10,812 nt of DNA from Phytomonas francai (lineage: Eukaryota > Euglenozoa > Kinetoplastea > Trypanosomatida > Trypanosomatidae). The notes under the pieces are model-generated. The model saw nothing but the letters and a program-made list of their open reading frames with translations, did no database searches and was not told where the DNA came from. The stretch covers positions 571,824 to 582,635 of the forward strand of contig MJCC01000003.1 of NCBI GenBank assembly GCA_001766655.1, written 5' to 3'. Positions 1 to 6,761 of the stretch are shown here, one piece after another (the stretch's first letter is position 1; each line of letters starts with the position of its first letter). Both the position numbers and the translations under genes were made by a program.

Positions 1-521
1 GGCGCGAGGAGGAGAAGGCGTCCTTTGAGAAGCTGTGCAAGTCCATGAAAGACATCCTCGGTGACAAGGTCGAGAAGGTGCAGCTGTCGGAACGCCTGGC
101 GACGTCGCCGTGTATCCTTGTGACGTCCGAGTTCGGCTGGTCCGCGCACATGGAGCAGATCATGCGGAACCAAGCCCTGCGTGACTCCAGCATGGCGCAG
201 TACATGATGTCGAAGAAGACGATGGAGATCAACCCGCGGCACACCATCGTGAAGGAGCTGAAGCGCCGCGTGGAGGCCGACGAGAACGACAAGGCGGCGA
301 AGGACTTGGTGTACCTGCTCTTTGACACGGCGCTGCTGACGTCCGGCTTCAGCCTTGACGACCCTGTGGCGTACGCCGACCGCATCCACCGGATGATCAA
401 GCTCGGCCTTTCTCTGGACGAGGAGGAGGAAGAGGAGGAGCACGCTAGCGTCGAGAAGCCGGCTGAGGTTGTTGCCCCAGTCGAAGCCGCCGCCGCTACC
501 TCCATGGAGCAGGTGGACTAA
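1..521 (+). CDS. HSP83: HSP83 (HSP90 family chaperone), C-terminal part
   Basis: This is the last 172 codons of a cytosolic HSP90 (HSP83 in trypanosomatids), an ATP-dependent dimeric chaperone that matures kinases and other clients. The gene enters from the left edge in the frame beginning at base 3, so the ATPase and most of the middle domain lie outside the window. Visible are the end of the C-terminal dimerisation domain ([17 protein letters not shown], then [12 protein letters not shown] and the [13 protein letters not shown] helix), a run of seven glutamates, an Ala/Val/Pro-rich linker and the terminal MEQVD, the docking peptide for TPR co-chaperones. Most HSP90s end in MEEVD; I recall MEQVD from other trypanosomatids. 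Third codon positions are strongly GC-rich (CTG, ACG, TCC, GGC), unlike the other genes here, which fits very high expression. HSP83 is usually tandemly repeated, so this may be the last copy of an array. Family identity is certain. Confidence 0.97.
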   Translation, partial: REEEKASFEKLCKSMKDILGDKVEKVQLSERLATSPCILVTSEFGWSAHMEQIMRNQALRDSSMAQYMMSKKTMEINPRHTIVKELKRRVEADENDKAAKDLVYLLFDTALLTSGFSLDDPVAYADRIHRMIKLGLSLDEEEEEEEHASVEKPAEVVAPVEAAAATSMEQVD

Positions 522-923
522 GGGTGGGCGTACGCGCGGCAGAGAGGACGTAGGTCGGTCGCATTTTTATTATTATCTTTTTTTATATTACTATGCTTAT
601 TTTAACTACTCCTTTTGGGGGGATTTTCTTTACTTCTTTTTATCTATCGAACTTTCCTATTTTAACTCCGCACAGAAATTCTGCGACTTTTTTATTTCCC
701 GAATATTTTTTATTTTAAATCCATCATTCGGTGATTTTTTTCCTATGATGCCAGTGCATGATCCTTTCAATGTGAAATTCTATGCTTTAGCTTTATAATC
801 TTTATATGCTTTGCTTCTTATTCTGTGAGATATTAATATTCTCAATTTTTCTACTTTAAATTTCTACGATACGTGAATCGCATTGTAAACCATAATTTCA
901 GAAGATTGACAAATACAACGAAA
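522..923 (+). promoter_or_regulatory. HSP83-ABCF intergenic region with trans-splicing signals
   Basis: This spacer holds the HSP83 3' UTR and the processing signals for the ABCF mRNA. It is strikingly T-rich on the + strand, with a long pyrimidine-rich stretch at about 565-730 and a shorter tract at 809-827 followed by the first AG at 828-829. Another AG, after TTTC, lies at 900-901, only 22 bases before the ABCF start. AGs upstream of 829 would leave several ATGs in the leader (around 746-785), whereas acceptors at 829 or 901 give a leader free of ATGs, so those two are preferred. Trans-splicing at such sites and coupled upstream polyadenylation are established for trypanosomatids. The exact site used is an inference. 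Confidence 0.55.
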
Positions 924-2948
924 ATGTTGCATACTGATATTGATACTTCTACCAGACATGGTGCTTCTGGTGACTTTATCGAGCAGAAAGTCTCTCGAAA
1001 GATGAAGAAAAAGCAAGTGAAGGAAGCGAAGTACGCAGAAGAACTTTGGCAATGTAGTGAGCGCGCTAAGAACGTCAATAAGGAGGGTGATAATCCCTTT
1101 TCTGTCACTTTTGAAGCTTCTCAAGGTTCGGAAGGGTCATGTAACATTACGTTCAACAAGGTTTCAGTCTCCGTCAATGGCAAGACACTCTTTACGGACG
1201 CGGCAGTGAACCTTTCGGCTGGTTCGCGTTATGGTCTGATGGGTCCTAACGGTCGAGGAAAATCCACGATTCTTCGACTGCTAGCCACACGTGAGCTCCC
1301 TGTACAGTCCAATCTGGATCTACTTTTGGTGGAACAGGAACAAGAGTTCCACGCTGCTGAGGTCAGTGCTGTTCAGGCTGTCCTTAACAGCCACAAAAAG
1401 CAGGCGGAGTACATACGGGAGTCCAAAGAATTGGGCCTTAAAGAAAACCTTACCCAACAGGAGATGGATCGGCTCAATTTTCTTGAGGAAGAGTTAGACA
1501 TTATGGGCGCATCCCAAGCCGACGCTAAGGCTCGCCGTATCCTATTTGGGCTTGGATTTCCCACAGAGTGGCACGAGCGACCGACGATGAGTTTTAGCGG
1601 TGGGTGGCGCAAAAGAATTGCACTGGCCTCGGCAGTATTTATTGAACCTGATGTGTTGATGCTCGATGAACCTACCAACCACTTGGATTTGAATGCGGTG
1701 ATCTGGCTTGAGTCCTACCTCTCGATGGCGTACAATGAAAACGCGAAGCGACCGAAAATTTTAGTTATCGTATCCCACGATGCGGGTTTTTTGGATGAGG
1801 TGTGCACGCACATGGTACATATTGAGAGCTACAAACTCAACTACTACAAGGGTGGATTCCACAGCTTTGAGCAGCAACTGAAGCAACGCCATCATGAATT
1901 GGATAAAAAGTTCGAAACTATCTTTAAAACTATAAAAGACAAAAAACGCAATGGGATGTCTAAGGCTCAGATAGAGGTGTGGATCAAAGACAGAGTTAAC
2001 AATGGGCACTTGGACCCAATCTTTCTCGAAAAGAGGCGCGATTACATCGTGAATTTCCCTTTCACTGTTCCGCCTGAGCTTCCCGACGCGTGTGTGTGCA
2101 AACTCGATGACGTGTCGTTCAACTACCCAGGTGGTCCGCTTCTTTTTAAAGGAGTTAACTGCGCTTTATGGACAACCAGCCGCATCACCCTTTGCGGGCC
2201 TAACGGCATTGGCAAGAGCACATTACTAAATTTAATGACTGGTCTTCTGACACCTACACAGGGATCGGTCACAGTAAACCGTCACGTTCGCATCGCCCGC
2301 TACAACCAACACTTTGTGGACAAATTACCACTGGAGAAAACACCAGTGGAGTACATTCAGACGCTGGGTATTGCAGTGGAGGACAAAGCACGACGTCTGT
2401 TAGGAAGCTTTGGCTTGGAGGGAATTGTTCATTGTAACCAAATTGCCACTCTCAGTGGTGGCCAGAAGGCACGCGTCGCGTTTGCCTCCATTAGTGCCGA
2501 GGCACCGCACTTCCTTTTGCTGGACGAACCAACCAACCATCTGGATGTTGAGTCTATTGAAGCTCTGTGTGAAGCAATTCGAACCTTCAAGGGCGGTGTG
2601 CTTGTTGTTACACATGATGCGCGCCTAATTGAGTCGACGGATATGCAATTATGGGTAGCTGGGAAAAAGAATGTTTCTCCATTTAACGGAGACTTAAACA
2701 AATACAAGGAATTGGTGCGATCCGAGTTTGAGAAAGAAGAAACGCGAAGACTAGAGGATCAAAAGCAGGCTCTGAAGGAGAAGGAGTTGTCAAAACAACT
2801 AAAGCAATCAGGTCTGAAGGATATCGCAAATGCCAAAGATATGTTGCTTGCAAAAGAGCAAGAAGAAATACAGACGGGTTTGGATGATTTTTTTAAAAAG
2901 AAAGAAAAACAGAGGAAATCGAAGGTTGCCAAAGGTGTGCCAAAGTAA
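924..2948 (+). CDS. ABCF: ABCF-family twin ATP-binding cassette ATPase (ABC50/GCN20-like)
   Basis: A soluble, 674-residue ABC protein of subfamily F. The family works on ribosomes, in translation initiation (ABC50), Gcn2 signalling (GCN20) or ribosome assembly, and does not transport. There are no membrane segments. After a lysine-rich N-terminal part (about 20-50) comes cassette 1: Walker A GPNGRGKST (107-115), signature SFSGGWRKR (223-231), Walker B VLMLDEP with catalytic E249, and switch H285. A charged linker (about 315-370) holds the ABCF interdomain arm. Cassette 2 has Walker A GPNGIGKST (425-433), signature LSGGQKAR (510-517), E535 and H564. The tail (600-674) is Lys/Glu-rich and probably coiled or RNA-contacting. 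All catalytic residues are intact. Details such as DLLLVEQEQ and VVTHDARLI resemble metazoan ABCF1 (ABC50) most. The frame is open upstream to a GTG at 873, but 924 is the first ATG and is chosen as start. Codon use is neutral, unlike HSP83. The exact ABCF number is not assigned. Confidence 0.95.
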   Translation: MLHTDIDTSTRHGASGDFIEQKVSRKMKKKQVKEAKYAEELWQCSERAKNVNKEGDNPFSVTFEASQGSEGSCNITFNKVSVSVNGKTLFTDAAVNLSAGSRYGLMGPNGRGKSTILRLLATRELPVQSNLDLLLVEQEQEFHAAEVSAVQAVLNSHKKQAEYIRESKELGLKENLTQQEMDRLNFLEEELDIMGASQADAKARRILFGLGFPTEWHERPTMSFSGGWRKRIALASAVFIEPDVLMLDEPTNHLDLNAVIWLESYLSMAYNENAKRPKILVIVSHDAGFLDEVCTHMVHIESYKLNYYKGGFHSFEQQLKQRHHELDKKFETIFKTIKDKKRNGMSKAQIEVWIKDRVNNGHLDPIFLEKRRDYIVNFPFTVPPELPDACVCKLDDVSFNYPGGPLLFKGVNCALWTTSRITLCGPNGIGKSTLLNLMTGLLTPTQGSVTVNRHVRIARYNQHFVDKLPLEKTPVEYIQTLGIAVEDKARRLLGSFGLEGIVHCNQIATLSGGQKARVAFASISAEAPHFLLLDEPTNHLDVESIEALCEAIRTFKGGVLVVTHDARLIESTDMQLWVAGKKNVSPFNGDLNKYKELVRSEFEKEETRRLEDQKQALKEKELSKQLKQSGLKDIANAKDMLLAKEQEEIQTGLDDFFKKKEKQRKSKVAKGVPK

Positions 2949-3145
2949 ACTCAATAAAACAGATAATAGCGTAAATTATACTAAAAACTATTAATAAAAA
3001 AATTGGGCGTAGCATATTTAACAAGACCACTAGATTGAGACATGTGTTTCTTCACATTATTCTCTTTTCAAATGCTGATGCGCTCTCCCGCCCGTGCCCT
3101 TTTCAAACGATAAAACTTAGTGCTTTTCAATTTTAGAGAATAAAT

Positions 3146-3150
3146 AAAAA
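3146..3150 (-). terminator. RNA polymerase III terminator of tRNA-Arg(CCU)
   Basis: Five A on the + strand give TTTTT on the minus strand, three bases beyond the 3' end of tRNA-Arg(CCU). This is the normal Pol III stop signal. Confidence 0.75.
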
Positions 3151-3153
3151 CTA

Positions 3154-3226
3154 AACCCCAGGCGGGATTCGAACCCGCAACCTTTTGCTTAGGAAGCAAA
3201 CGCCATATCCATTAGGCTACAAGGGC
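3154..3226 (-). tRNA. tRNA-Arg (anticodon CCU)
   Basis: This 73-base cloverleaf on the minus strand has D-arm TAGCCTAATGGATA, anticodon stem TTTGC/GCAAA with loop TTCCTAA (anticodon CCT at 3193-3191, reads AGG), and T-arm GCGGG-TTCGAAT-CCCGC, which supplies the B box. The acceptor stem is unusual: 5' GCCCTTG against 3' CTGGGGT leaves a U6-U67 mismatch, a U5-G68 wobble and a G1-U72 wobble, so only four of seven pairs are Watson-Crick. The 3' half matches the nearby tRNA-Arg(UCU) closely, so the unusual part is the 5' strand. The D and T arms show that the two genes are close paralogues. There is a Pol III terminator just downstream. The identity is clear. Whether the weak acceptor stem is tolerated is not known from sequence. 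Confidence 0.92.
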
Positions 3227-3276
3227 GACTGCCATGGCGCGTCTCTACTCCCTTACTGAGTAGGGGAATAAGGAAG

Positions 3277-3280
3277 AAAA
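3277..3280 (-). terminator. RNA polymerase III terminator of tRNA-Glu(CUC)
   Basis: AAAA on the + strand gives TTTT on the minus strand, one base after the tRNA-Glu discriminator. It is the first T4 met by a polymerase coming from either tRNA-Glu(CUC) or the upstream tRNA-Arg(UCU). Confidence 0.75.
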
Positions 3281-3281
3281 G

Positions 3282-3353
3282 TTCCGGTGCCGGGGATCGA
3301 ACCCGGGTCTAGCGGGTGAGAGCCGCTTGTTCTAGCCACTATACCACACCGGA
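3282..3353 (-). tRNA. tRNA-Glu (anticodon CUC)
   Basis: This 72-base tRNA has a perfect acceptor stem (TCCGGTG/CACCGGA) and discriminator A. The D-arm is TGGTATAGTGGCTAGAAC, the anticodon stem AGCGG/CCGCT carries loop CTCTCAC (anticodon CTC at 3320-3318, reads GAG), and the T-arm is CCGGG-TTCGATC-CCCGG, with the canonical B box GGTTCGATCC. It lies 55 bases from tRNA-Arg(CCU) and 57 bases from tRNA-Arg(UCU), all on the minus strand. Confidence 0.97.
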
Positions 3354-3410
3354 CTCGGCAAGCGGATCGTGTATGAATACGAACAATCATAATGGAGATT
3401 CGATGAAACC

Positions 3411-3483
3411 TACTCCAGGCGGGACTCGAACCCGCAATCTTTGGATTAGAAGTCCAAAGCCTTATCCATTAGGCCACTGGAGC
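3411..3483 (-). tRNA. tRNA-Arg (anticodon UCU)
   Basis: This 73-base tRNA has acceptor GCTCCAG/CTGGAGT (only G1-U72 is a wobble) and discriminator A. The anticodon stem TTGGA/TCCAA carries loop CTTCTAA (anticodon TCT at 3450-3448, reads AGA), and the T-arm is GCGGG-TTCGAGT-CCCGC. The 57-base spacer before tRNA-Glu has no run of four T on the minus strand, so Pol III probably reads on into tRNA-Glu. It is divergent from tRNA-Ala, with 67 bases between the two 5' ends. Confidence 0.97.
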
Positions 3484-3550
3484 GATAGCGGCTTTTACAA
3501 ATATGAGAAATGACTTTTGAAAATTAATTTTAAAGAACGCGCCTTGACAT

Positions 3551-3622
3551 GGGCGTGTAGCTCAGTGGTAGAGCGCCTGTTTTGCATACAGGAGGCCTAG
3601 GGTTCAATCCCCTACTCGTCCA
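3551..3622 (+). tRNA. tRNA-Ala (anticodon UGC)
   Basis: This 72-base tRNA has A box TAGCTCAGTGG and D-arm GCTCAGTGGTAGAGC. The anticodon stem CCTGT/ACAGG carries loop TTTGCAT (anticodon TGC at 3583-3585, reads GCA), and the T-arm is TAGGG-TTCAATC-CCCTA. The acceptor stem is GGGCGTG/CTCGTCC with discriminator A. It contains the G3-U70 wobble, the established identity signal for alanyl-tRNA synthetase, plus a U6-U67 mismatch. It is the only + strand tRNA of the cluster and is followed at once by a T4 terminator. Confidence 0.96.
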
Positions 3623-3623
3623 C

Positions 3624-3627
3624 TTTT
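3624..3627 (+). terminator. RNA polymerase III terminator of tRNA-Ala(UGC)
   Basis: TTTT begins two bases after the discriminator of tRNA-Ala. Confidence 0.75.
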
Positions 3628-3648
3628 CTCCTTCATTTCCACATATAT

Positions 3649-3662
3649 CTCCGCACGCGGAG
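3649..3662. repeat. Short GC-rich inverted repeat downstream of tRNA-Ala
   Basis: CTCCGC and GCGGAG are separated by two bases, giving a compact hairpin of five pairs with a four-base loop. It starts a GC-richer stretch that runs to about 3800, which also holds TGAAGC/GCTTCA (3770-3775 and 3785-3790). The stretch contains no long ORF. I could not match it to the snRNA or 7SL genes often found near kinetoplastid tRNAs. Confidence 0.5.
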
Positions 3663-4540
3663 CCCAGCGTAGCATTTTCTTTGGGATAGCCTCATCGCGA
3701 CACCGCTCTCTCACGTGATTCATGGGCTCTGAGTGTCCCACGTCAAGTATCGAGCATTGCTGTAAAATCTGAAGCTGTTTACTCGCTTCAAGGGCTAGGA
3801 GAAATTGCCATTACAATTTGTAAGACTAAATGTTCGCCCCCAATACTTTTTTGCCCCCCTCCCAGAGGGCCAGGCCTAGCTCACATATGAATTTCAGCCT
3901 ATGCAAATTGTTGTTAAATGGCACATTGGTGTGTAGCGTATTAGCATTTATACATCACTTTAAATTTGGAAAAAAAAATATTGTTTCCTGTATCTTACTC
4001 TCAGTTCTACATTCTTGTAATTTTCATCACCAAATTTTAGCTATATCATTTTCGATACTTTTTGCGATTAATTTCATTATTATTAGATGCATTACCGATT
4101 TTTTTTTTTTGCCCTTCTAATCAATAAAGATGTTTTGGTTTGGGTGTTATTATAGCATCGAATGAAAATAAGCCCGCTGTAATTCAGTTGCATACTTTTC
4201 CTTTCATATATCAAAAATAAAAACTCCCAACCTACAGGGCATAAAGGTTCGTAGCGCTGCCCAGTTTCGATAATCAAACATCGCGTGAAGATAAAAACTC
4301 ATAGGAAAATTCTTATAAAATGTAGACAAACCCTTATGAACCTTTTTTTTATCAATAAAATACTTTTAAAATTCCGAAGCCACCCCTTACTAGTAATGTT
4401 CGGTTATATATTTAGAAACTTTGTATATCCCCAAGTTTTACCCATCAATGACATTACATAATATACTTACACCGCCACTTATTGAATTAATCTATACAAC
4501 TTGCCATGATAAAATAATTATTAAAAACTTGGATTAAGAT

Positions 4541-4577
4541 TTTTACACCGTGAGCAGGTACGCACCTGACGTGAAAA
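4541..4577. repeat. Interrupted inverted repeat in a small GC-richer spot
   Basis: The core is CAGGT (4555-4559), loop ACGC, then ACCTG (4564-4568). The outer arms also match with gaps: TTTTACACCGTGAG on the left against the reverse complement of ACGTGAAAA on the right. It sits at the start of a locally GC-richer segment (about 4548-4607) surrounded by very AT-rich DNA. It could be a cruciform or a small structured RNA. No known RNA family was recognised. Confidence 0.4.
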
Positions 4578-5067
4578 CGGCCATCGAAAAGCATCCTGGC
4601 GCTTTATAAAACTCTATTAGTTTTATGAGAAATTCGTGCCATTAGAAATATTGTATAAGCCCATTTATCAACTAGCAGATAAAACACTATAATATAGCCA
4701 TTCAAAAACTGGCCCATATATAAACGATAGTTTCCTGTATTCTTCAAAACTATATTCTTTCGGAAACCAAAAGTATATTAAACCGTATCCATTTTTATAT
4801 AGACAATATAATAATTGTAGTGAATTTTTACCGTTTACGAAAAAAATAGATAATTTCCTAGTGTTATTACTTTTGTGATCATTCAAGAAAATAAATAAAC
4901 CACACAGAAGGTGACCCAAAAGATCCCCACAGACTGCCATCACAACATCCATGATAATGTAGCACGCAAAACGATACTAACTCTTCGTTTTCATATTTTA
5001 CGAATTTCTCAATGAAACCCCTCCAAGCCACATCTAGAGGCAATGCCCTGCTTTCTGTCTAAAGATA

Positions 5068-5086
5068 CCCCCACCCACCCACCCCC
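5068..5086 (-). repeat. G-quadruplex motif with single-base loops
   Basis: The minus strand reads GGGGGTGGGTGGGTGGGGG: four G-tracts of three or more, each separated by a single T. Single-base loops give the most stable class of parallel G-quadruplex known from biophysical studies. It lies alone in AT-rich DNA, outside any gene. Confidence 0.85.
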
Positions 5087-5829
5087 GTATTAAATCGTAA
5101 TGTGTTAACAACTTGTCTTTTTTGATAGAGAAAAAATCTTACAAAATCCACATTTGTGATTTTTTTCTTGGTAAAACATATAAAAATTTTTTAGACACTT
5201 AAAAACATATAGCCATTTATAATAATCAACTTGTTATCCGAAGGTATTGGTATTGTTTTTTTTCCCCAATTCATGCGGAAAAATGTCGCCCTTAAAACCG
5301 TAGTGGGTTGACAGAAGCCTTTCGTAAAAAACACAGATATAAATAAAACTCGGATATTCAGGTTTCTATATAATTTAATGGACTGTAAGGTTCTGTTTTT
5401 ATTACTTTGTTTCATACTCATTCCACCGTTGGCGGTGGCTACCCATTCAAAATCATCTGCTTACACGCTTGCGCTCGGTTTCATGAATTTTAATTGATCC
5501 CCAGCCCACGTCCGCGATACCTTAGTGGTAACGCAAAAAAGAATCCGAGAATCATGTGGTATGGGTCCATTAAATGGCACCTACGCTAAAGTGAGGGCAT
5601 CCATTTGCACAATGGCGCGTCAAATTAAATTACTTATAAAAAAAAACTTATAAGCCGTTCGCAAAAGGTGGCTTACACCATTCTTTTTTTTATTATGTGT
5701 TGGATCAAACCCGCCGGACCCATTGGAAAGTGAGCATGCAATGGTTTCAGCCAATTTTGCGCATTTTTTAGGCCACATTTAAACCATTCCCCCCCCTCCC
5801 TGCTATATATTGGGATTTAATTATGGGTT

Positions 5830-5866
5830 AGCCATTTTCTACATAACGTATCTTCCGAAAGTGGCT
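5830..5866. repeat. Inverted repeat, 10-base arms
   Basis: AGCCATTTTC (5830-5839) pairs with GAAAGTGGCT (5857-5866) through ten pairs, one of them G-U (in RNA), around a 17-base loop. It lies in the GC-richer zone just before the G7 run. Confidence 0.5.
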
Positions 5867-6129
5867 GGAAAGGCCGCCCAACGCCTAGCTGTCGCCGCGG
5901 GGGGGCTCCTTAAAATCCTCCCCCGATGAGGCAAGGCATGCCCCTGCACATTTTCACCGTCCGCACCTCCGTTTGTATACAAATATTCGCCAAATCATCA
6001 CTAGCATTTCTTATTTCAACAAAAAAGATCTATTTTGTATGATATTGGATGCCTTTTGACCAATAAATATTATTTTACTTTTCCGCGAATGTGTGATTAT
6101 ATTTCATTCTAAAAATTCTGTTGATCATG

Positions 6130-6149
6130 CCCCCCCCCCNCCCCCCCCC
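6130..6149. repeat. Poly-C run with an unresolved base
   Basis: Twenty positions of C with one N at 6140, followed by GCAGGGGCCCCCACC. The N shows that the true length is uncertain, either through polymerase slippage or a join between two sequence pieces. Composition differs on its two sides. Confidence 0.9.
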
Positions 6150-6416
6150 GCAGGGGCCCCCACCAGGCGCAGCGCCGCATCGTCTTAGAACCCTTTTTTC
6201 ACACAAATGGGCGCTTCGGTCTTGAAGAGGTTAATGCCCTGTTTGTTTGCTTGGCCCCTTTGTCGCCTGTTTCTGTTTCTCTGTAAGTTTAACATTTGGG
6301 AGGAAACTTAGTTTTTTCCCATATCGAATGTCTTGTGGGACGAAGGGCCCCTCCATGACAGAAATATTTCCAATAGTATAGGGATTGTTGACTTCAGAGC
6401 ATTTTCACACAGTCAT

Positions 6417-6761
6417 ATGAACCCGCTCTGGATCAGCCAAAACCTAGCCGGCACGTTTTCCGCACATGCCTTGCCGCACGCCTTGGTTGTGATGTCACCG
6501 GTTGTTTGGAATCCAGGGTTGGCCACCCTTAGAAAACAGCACCATCGAGTTGTTGATGAATCTGCGCGGGCTCTTTTGATTTACCTTGTTTCTATCCACA
6601 GTGCGCTCGCCGATGGGCCCCCCAACCCTATTATAGAATTTAATGGTCTAAGCTGCGCGGACCCCCTATTGTTTTCATTGGGCAATTTCAAAAAATCGTA
6701 TTCGAGAGGGATAATCTCACCCATTGTTCGGTTTTATGGGGTTCGCCCCCGTTCCCACTAG
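6417..6761 (+). CDS. Orphan ORF, possible hypothetical protein (114 aa)
   Basis: I do not recognise this protein. The frame is open from 6312 to a TAG at 6759-6761, and 6417 is its first ATG. It lies in a stretch (about 6150-6850) near 50 percent GC, well above the flanks, and its amino-acid composition is balanced, unlike the Phe/Lys/Asn-rich ORFs around it. Features are segments such as LPHALVVMSPVVWNPGLATL and SARALLIYLVSIHSAL, with mild hydrophobic stretches but no clear signal peptide, membrane helix or catalytic motif. No clear pyrimidine-tract acceptor stands out immediately upstream, although T-rich runs occur at 6239-6295 and AG follows at 6310-6311. It may be a gene remnant, a transferred fragment or chance. 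Confidence in true coding is low. Confidence 0.25.
   Translation: MNPLWISQNLAGTFSAHALPHALVVMSPVVWNPGLATLRKQHHRVVDESARALLIYLVSIHSALADGPPNPIIEFNGLSCADPLLFSLGNFKKSYSRGIISPIVRFYGVRPRSH

Larger units (their letters stand above)
3663..5460. other. AT-rich intergenic region, A-rich on the + strand, no supported gene
   Basis: About 1.8 kb without a convincing gene. The ORFs are short, of skewed composition (Lys/Asn/Phe/Tyr/Ile) and without recognisable motifs; the longest is a minus-strand 94-codon ORF at 4668-4952. Sampled 60-base blocks at 4441, 4681 and 4861 show A above T (23 to 25 against 16 to 18) and often C above G on the + strand. This is the opposite of the T-rich spacer between HSP83 and ABCF. 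In trypanosomatids, spacers tend to be T-rich on the transcribed sense strand, so any transcription here may run on the minus strand. The G-quadruplex motif and the 4541-4577 inverted repeat lie inside this region. Confidence 0.6.
5461..6320. other. GC-richer zone with G/C homopolymers, no supported gene
   Basis: Base composition rises here relative to both flanks, and homopolymers cluster: C8 at 5789-5796, G7 at 5899-5905, and a C run at 6130-6149. The + strand composition changes across this zone from A-rich on the left to strongly T-rich on the right. No ORF of note and no known RNA is visible. Such a zone is where I would look for a divergent Pol II start region, since G-tracts and strand-switch positions are associated with transcription starts in trypanosomatids. 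That role is inference. Confidence 0.4.

Noticed and set aside
469..798. A + strand 109-codon open frame overlapping the HSP83 end
   Set aside because: It is out of frame with HSP83, does not begin in a convincing context, and is Phe/Tyr-rich because it translates the pyrimidine-rich spacer.
873..923. Upstream extension of the ABCF frame to a GTG
   Set aside because: Kinetoplastid nuclear genes start at ATG. The extension has no family counterpart, and a likely splice acceptor at 900-901 lies within it.
1373..2707. Several antisense and alternate-frame ORFs inside ABCF
   Set aside because: They overlap intact conserved motifs of ABCF and have no recognisable sequence of their own.
3316..3513. 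A 65-codon + strand ORF across the tRNA cluster
   Set aside because: It covers tRNA-Glu and tRNA-Arg(UCU), which are unambiguous. The peptide is an antisense reading of them.
4668..4952. A minus-strand 94-codon ORF starting MDVVMAVCGDLLG
   Set aside because: It has an ATG and some hydrophobic segments, but its Tyr/Phe/Lys/Asn bias is that expected of AT-rich DNA, no domain is visible and no clear splice signal precedes it.
5515..5560. ACCTTAGTGGTAACGC, which resembles a tRNA A box
   Set aside because: No B box (GGTTCNANNCC) follows at a suitable distance and no cloverleaf can be drawn.
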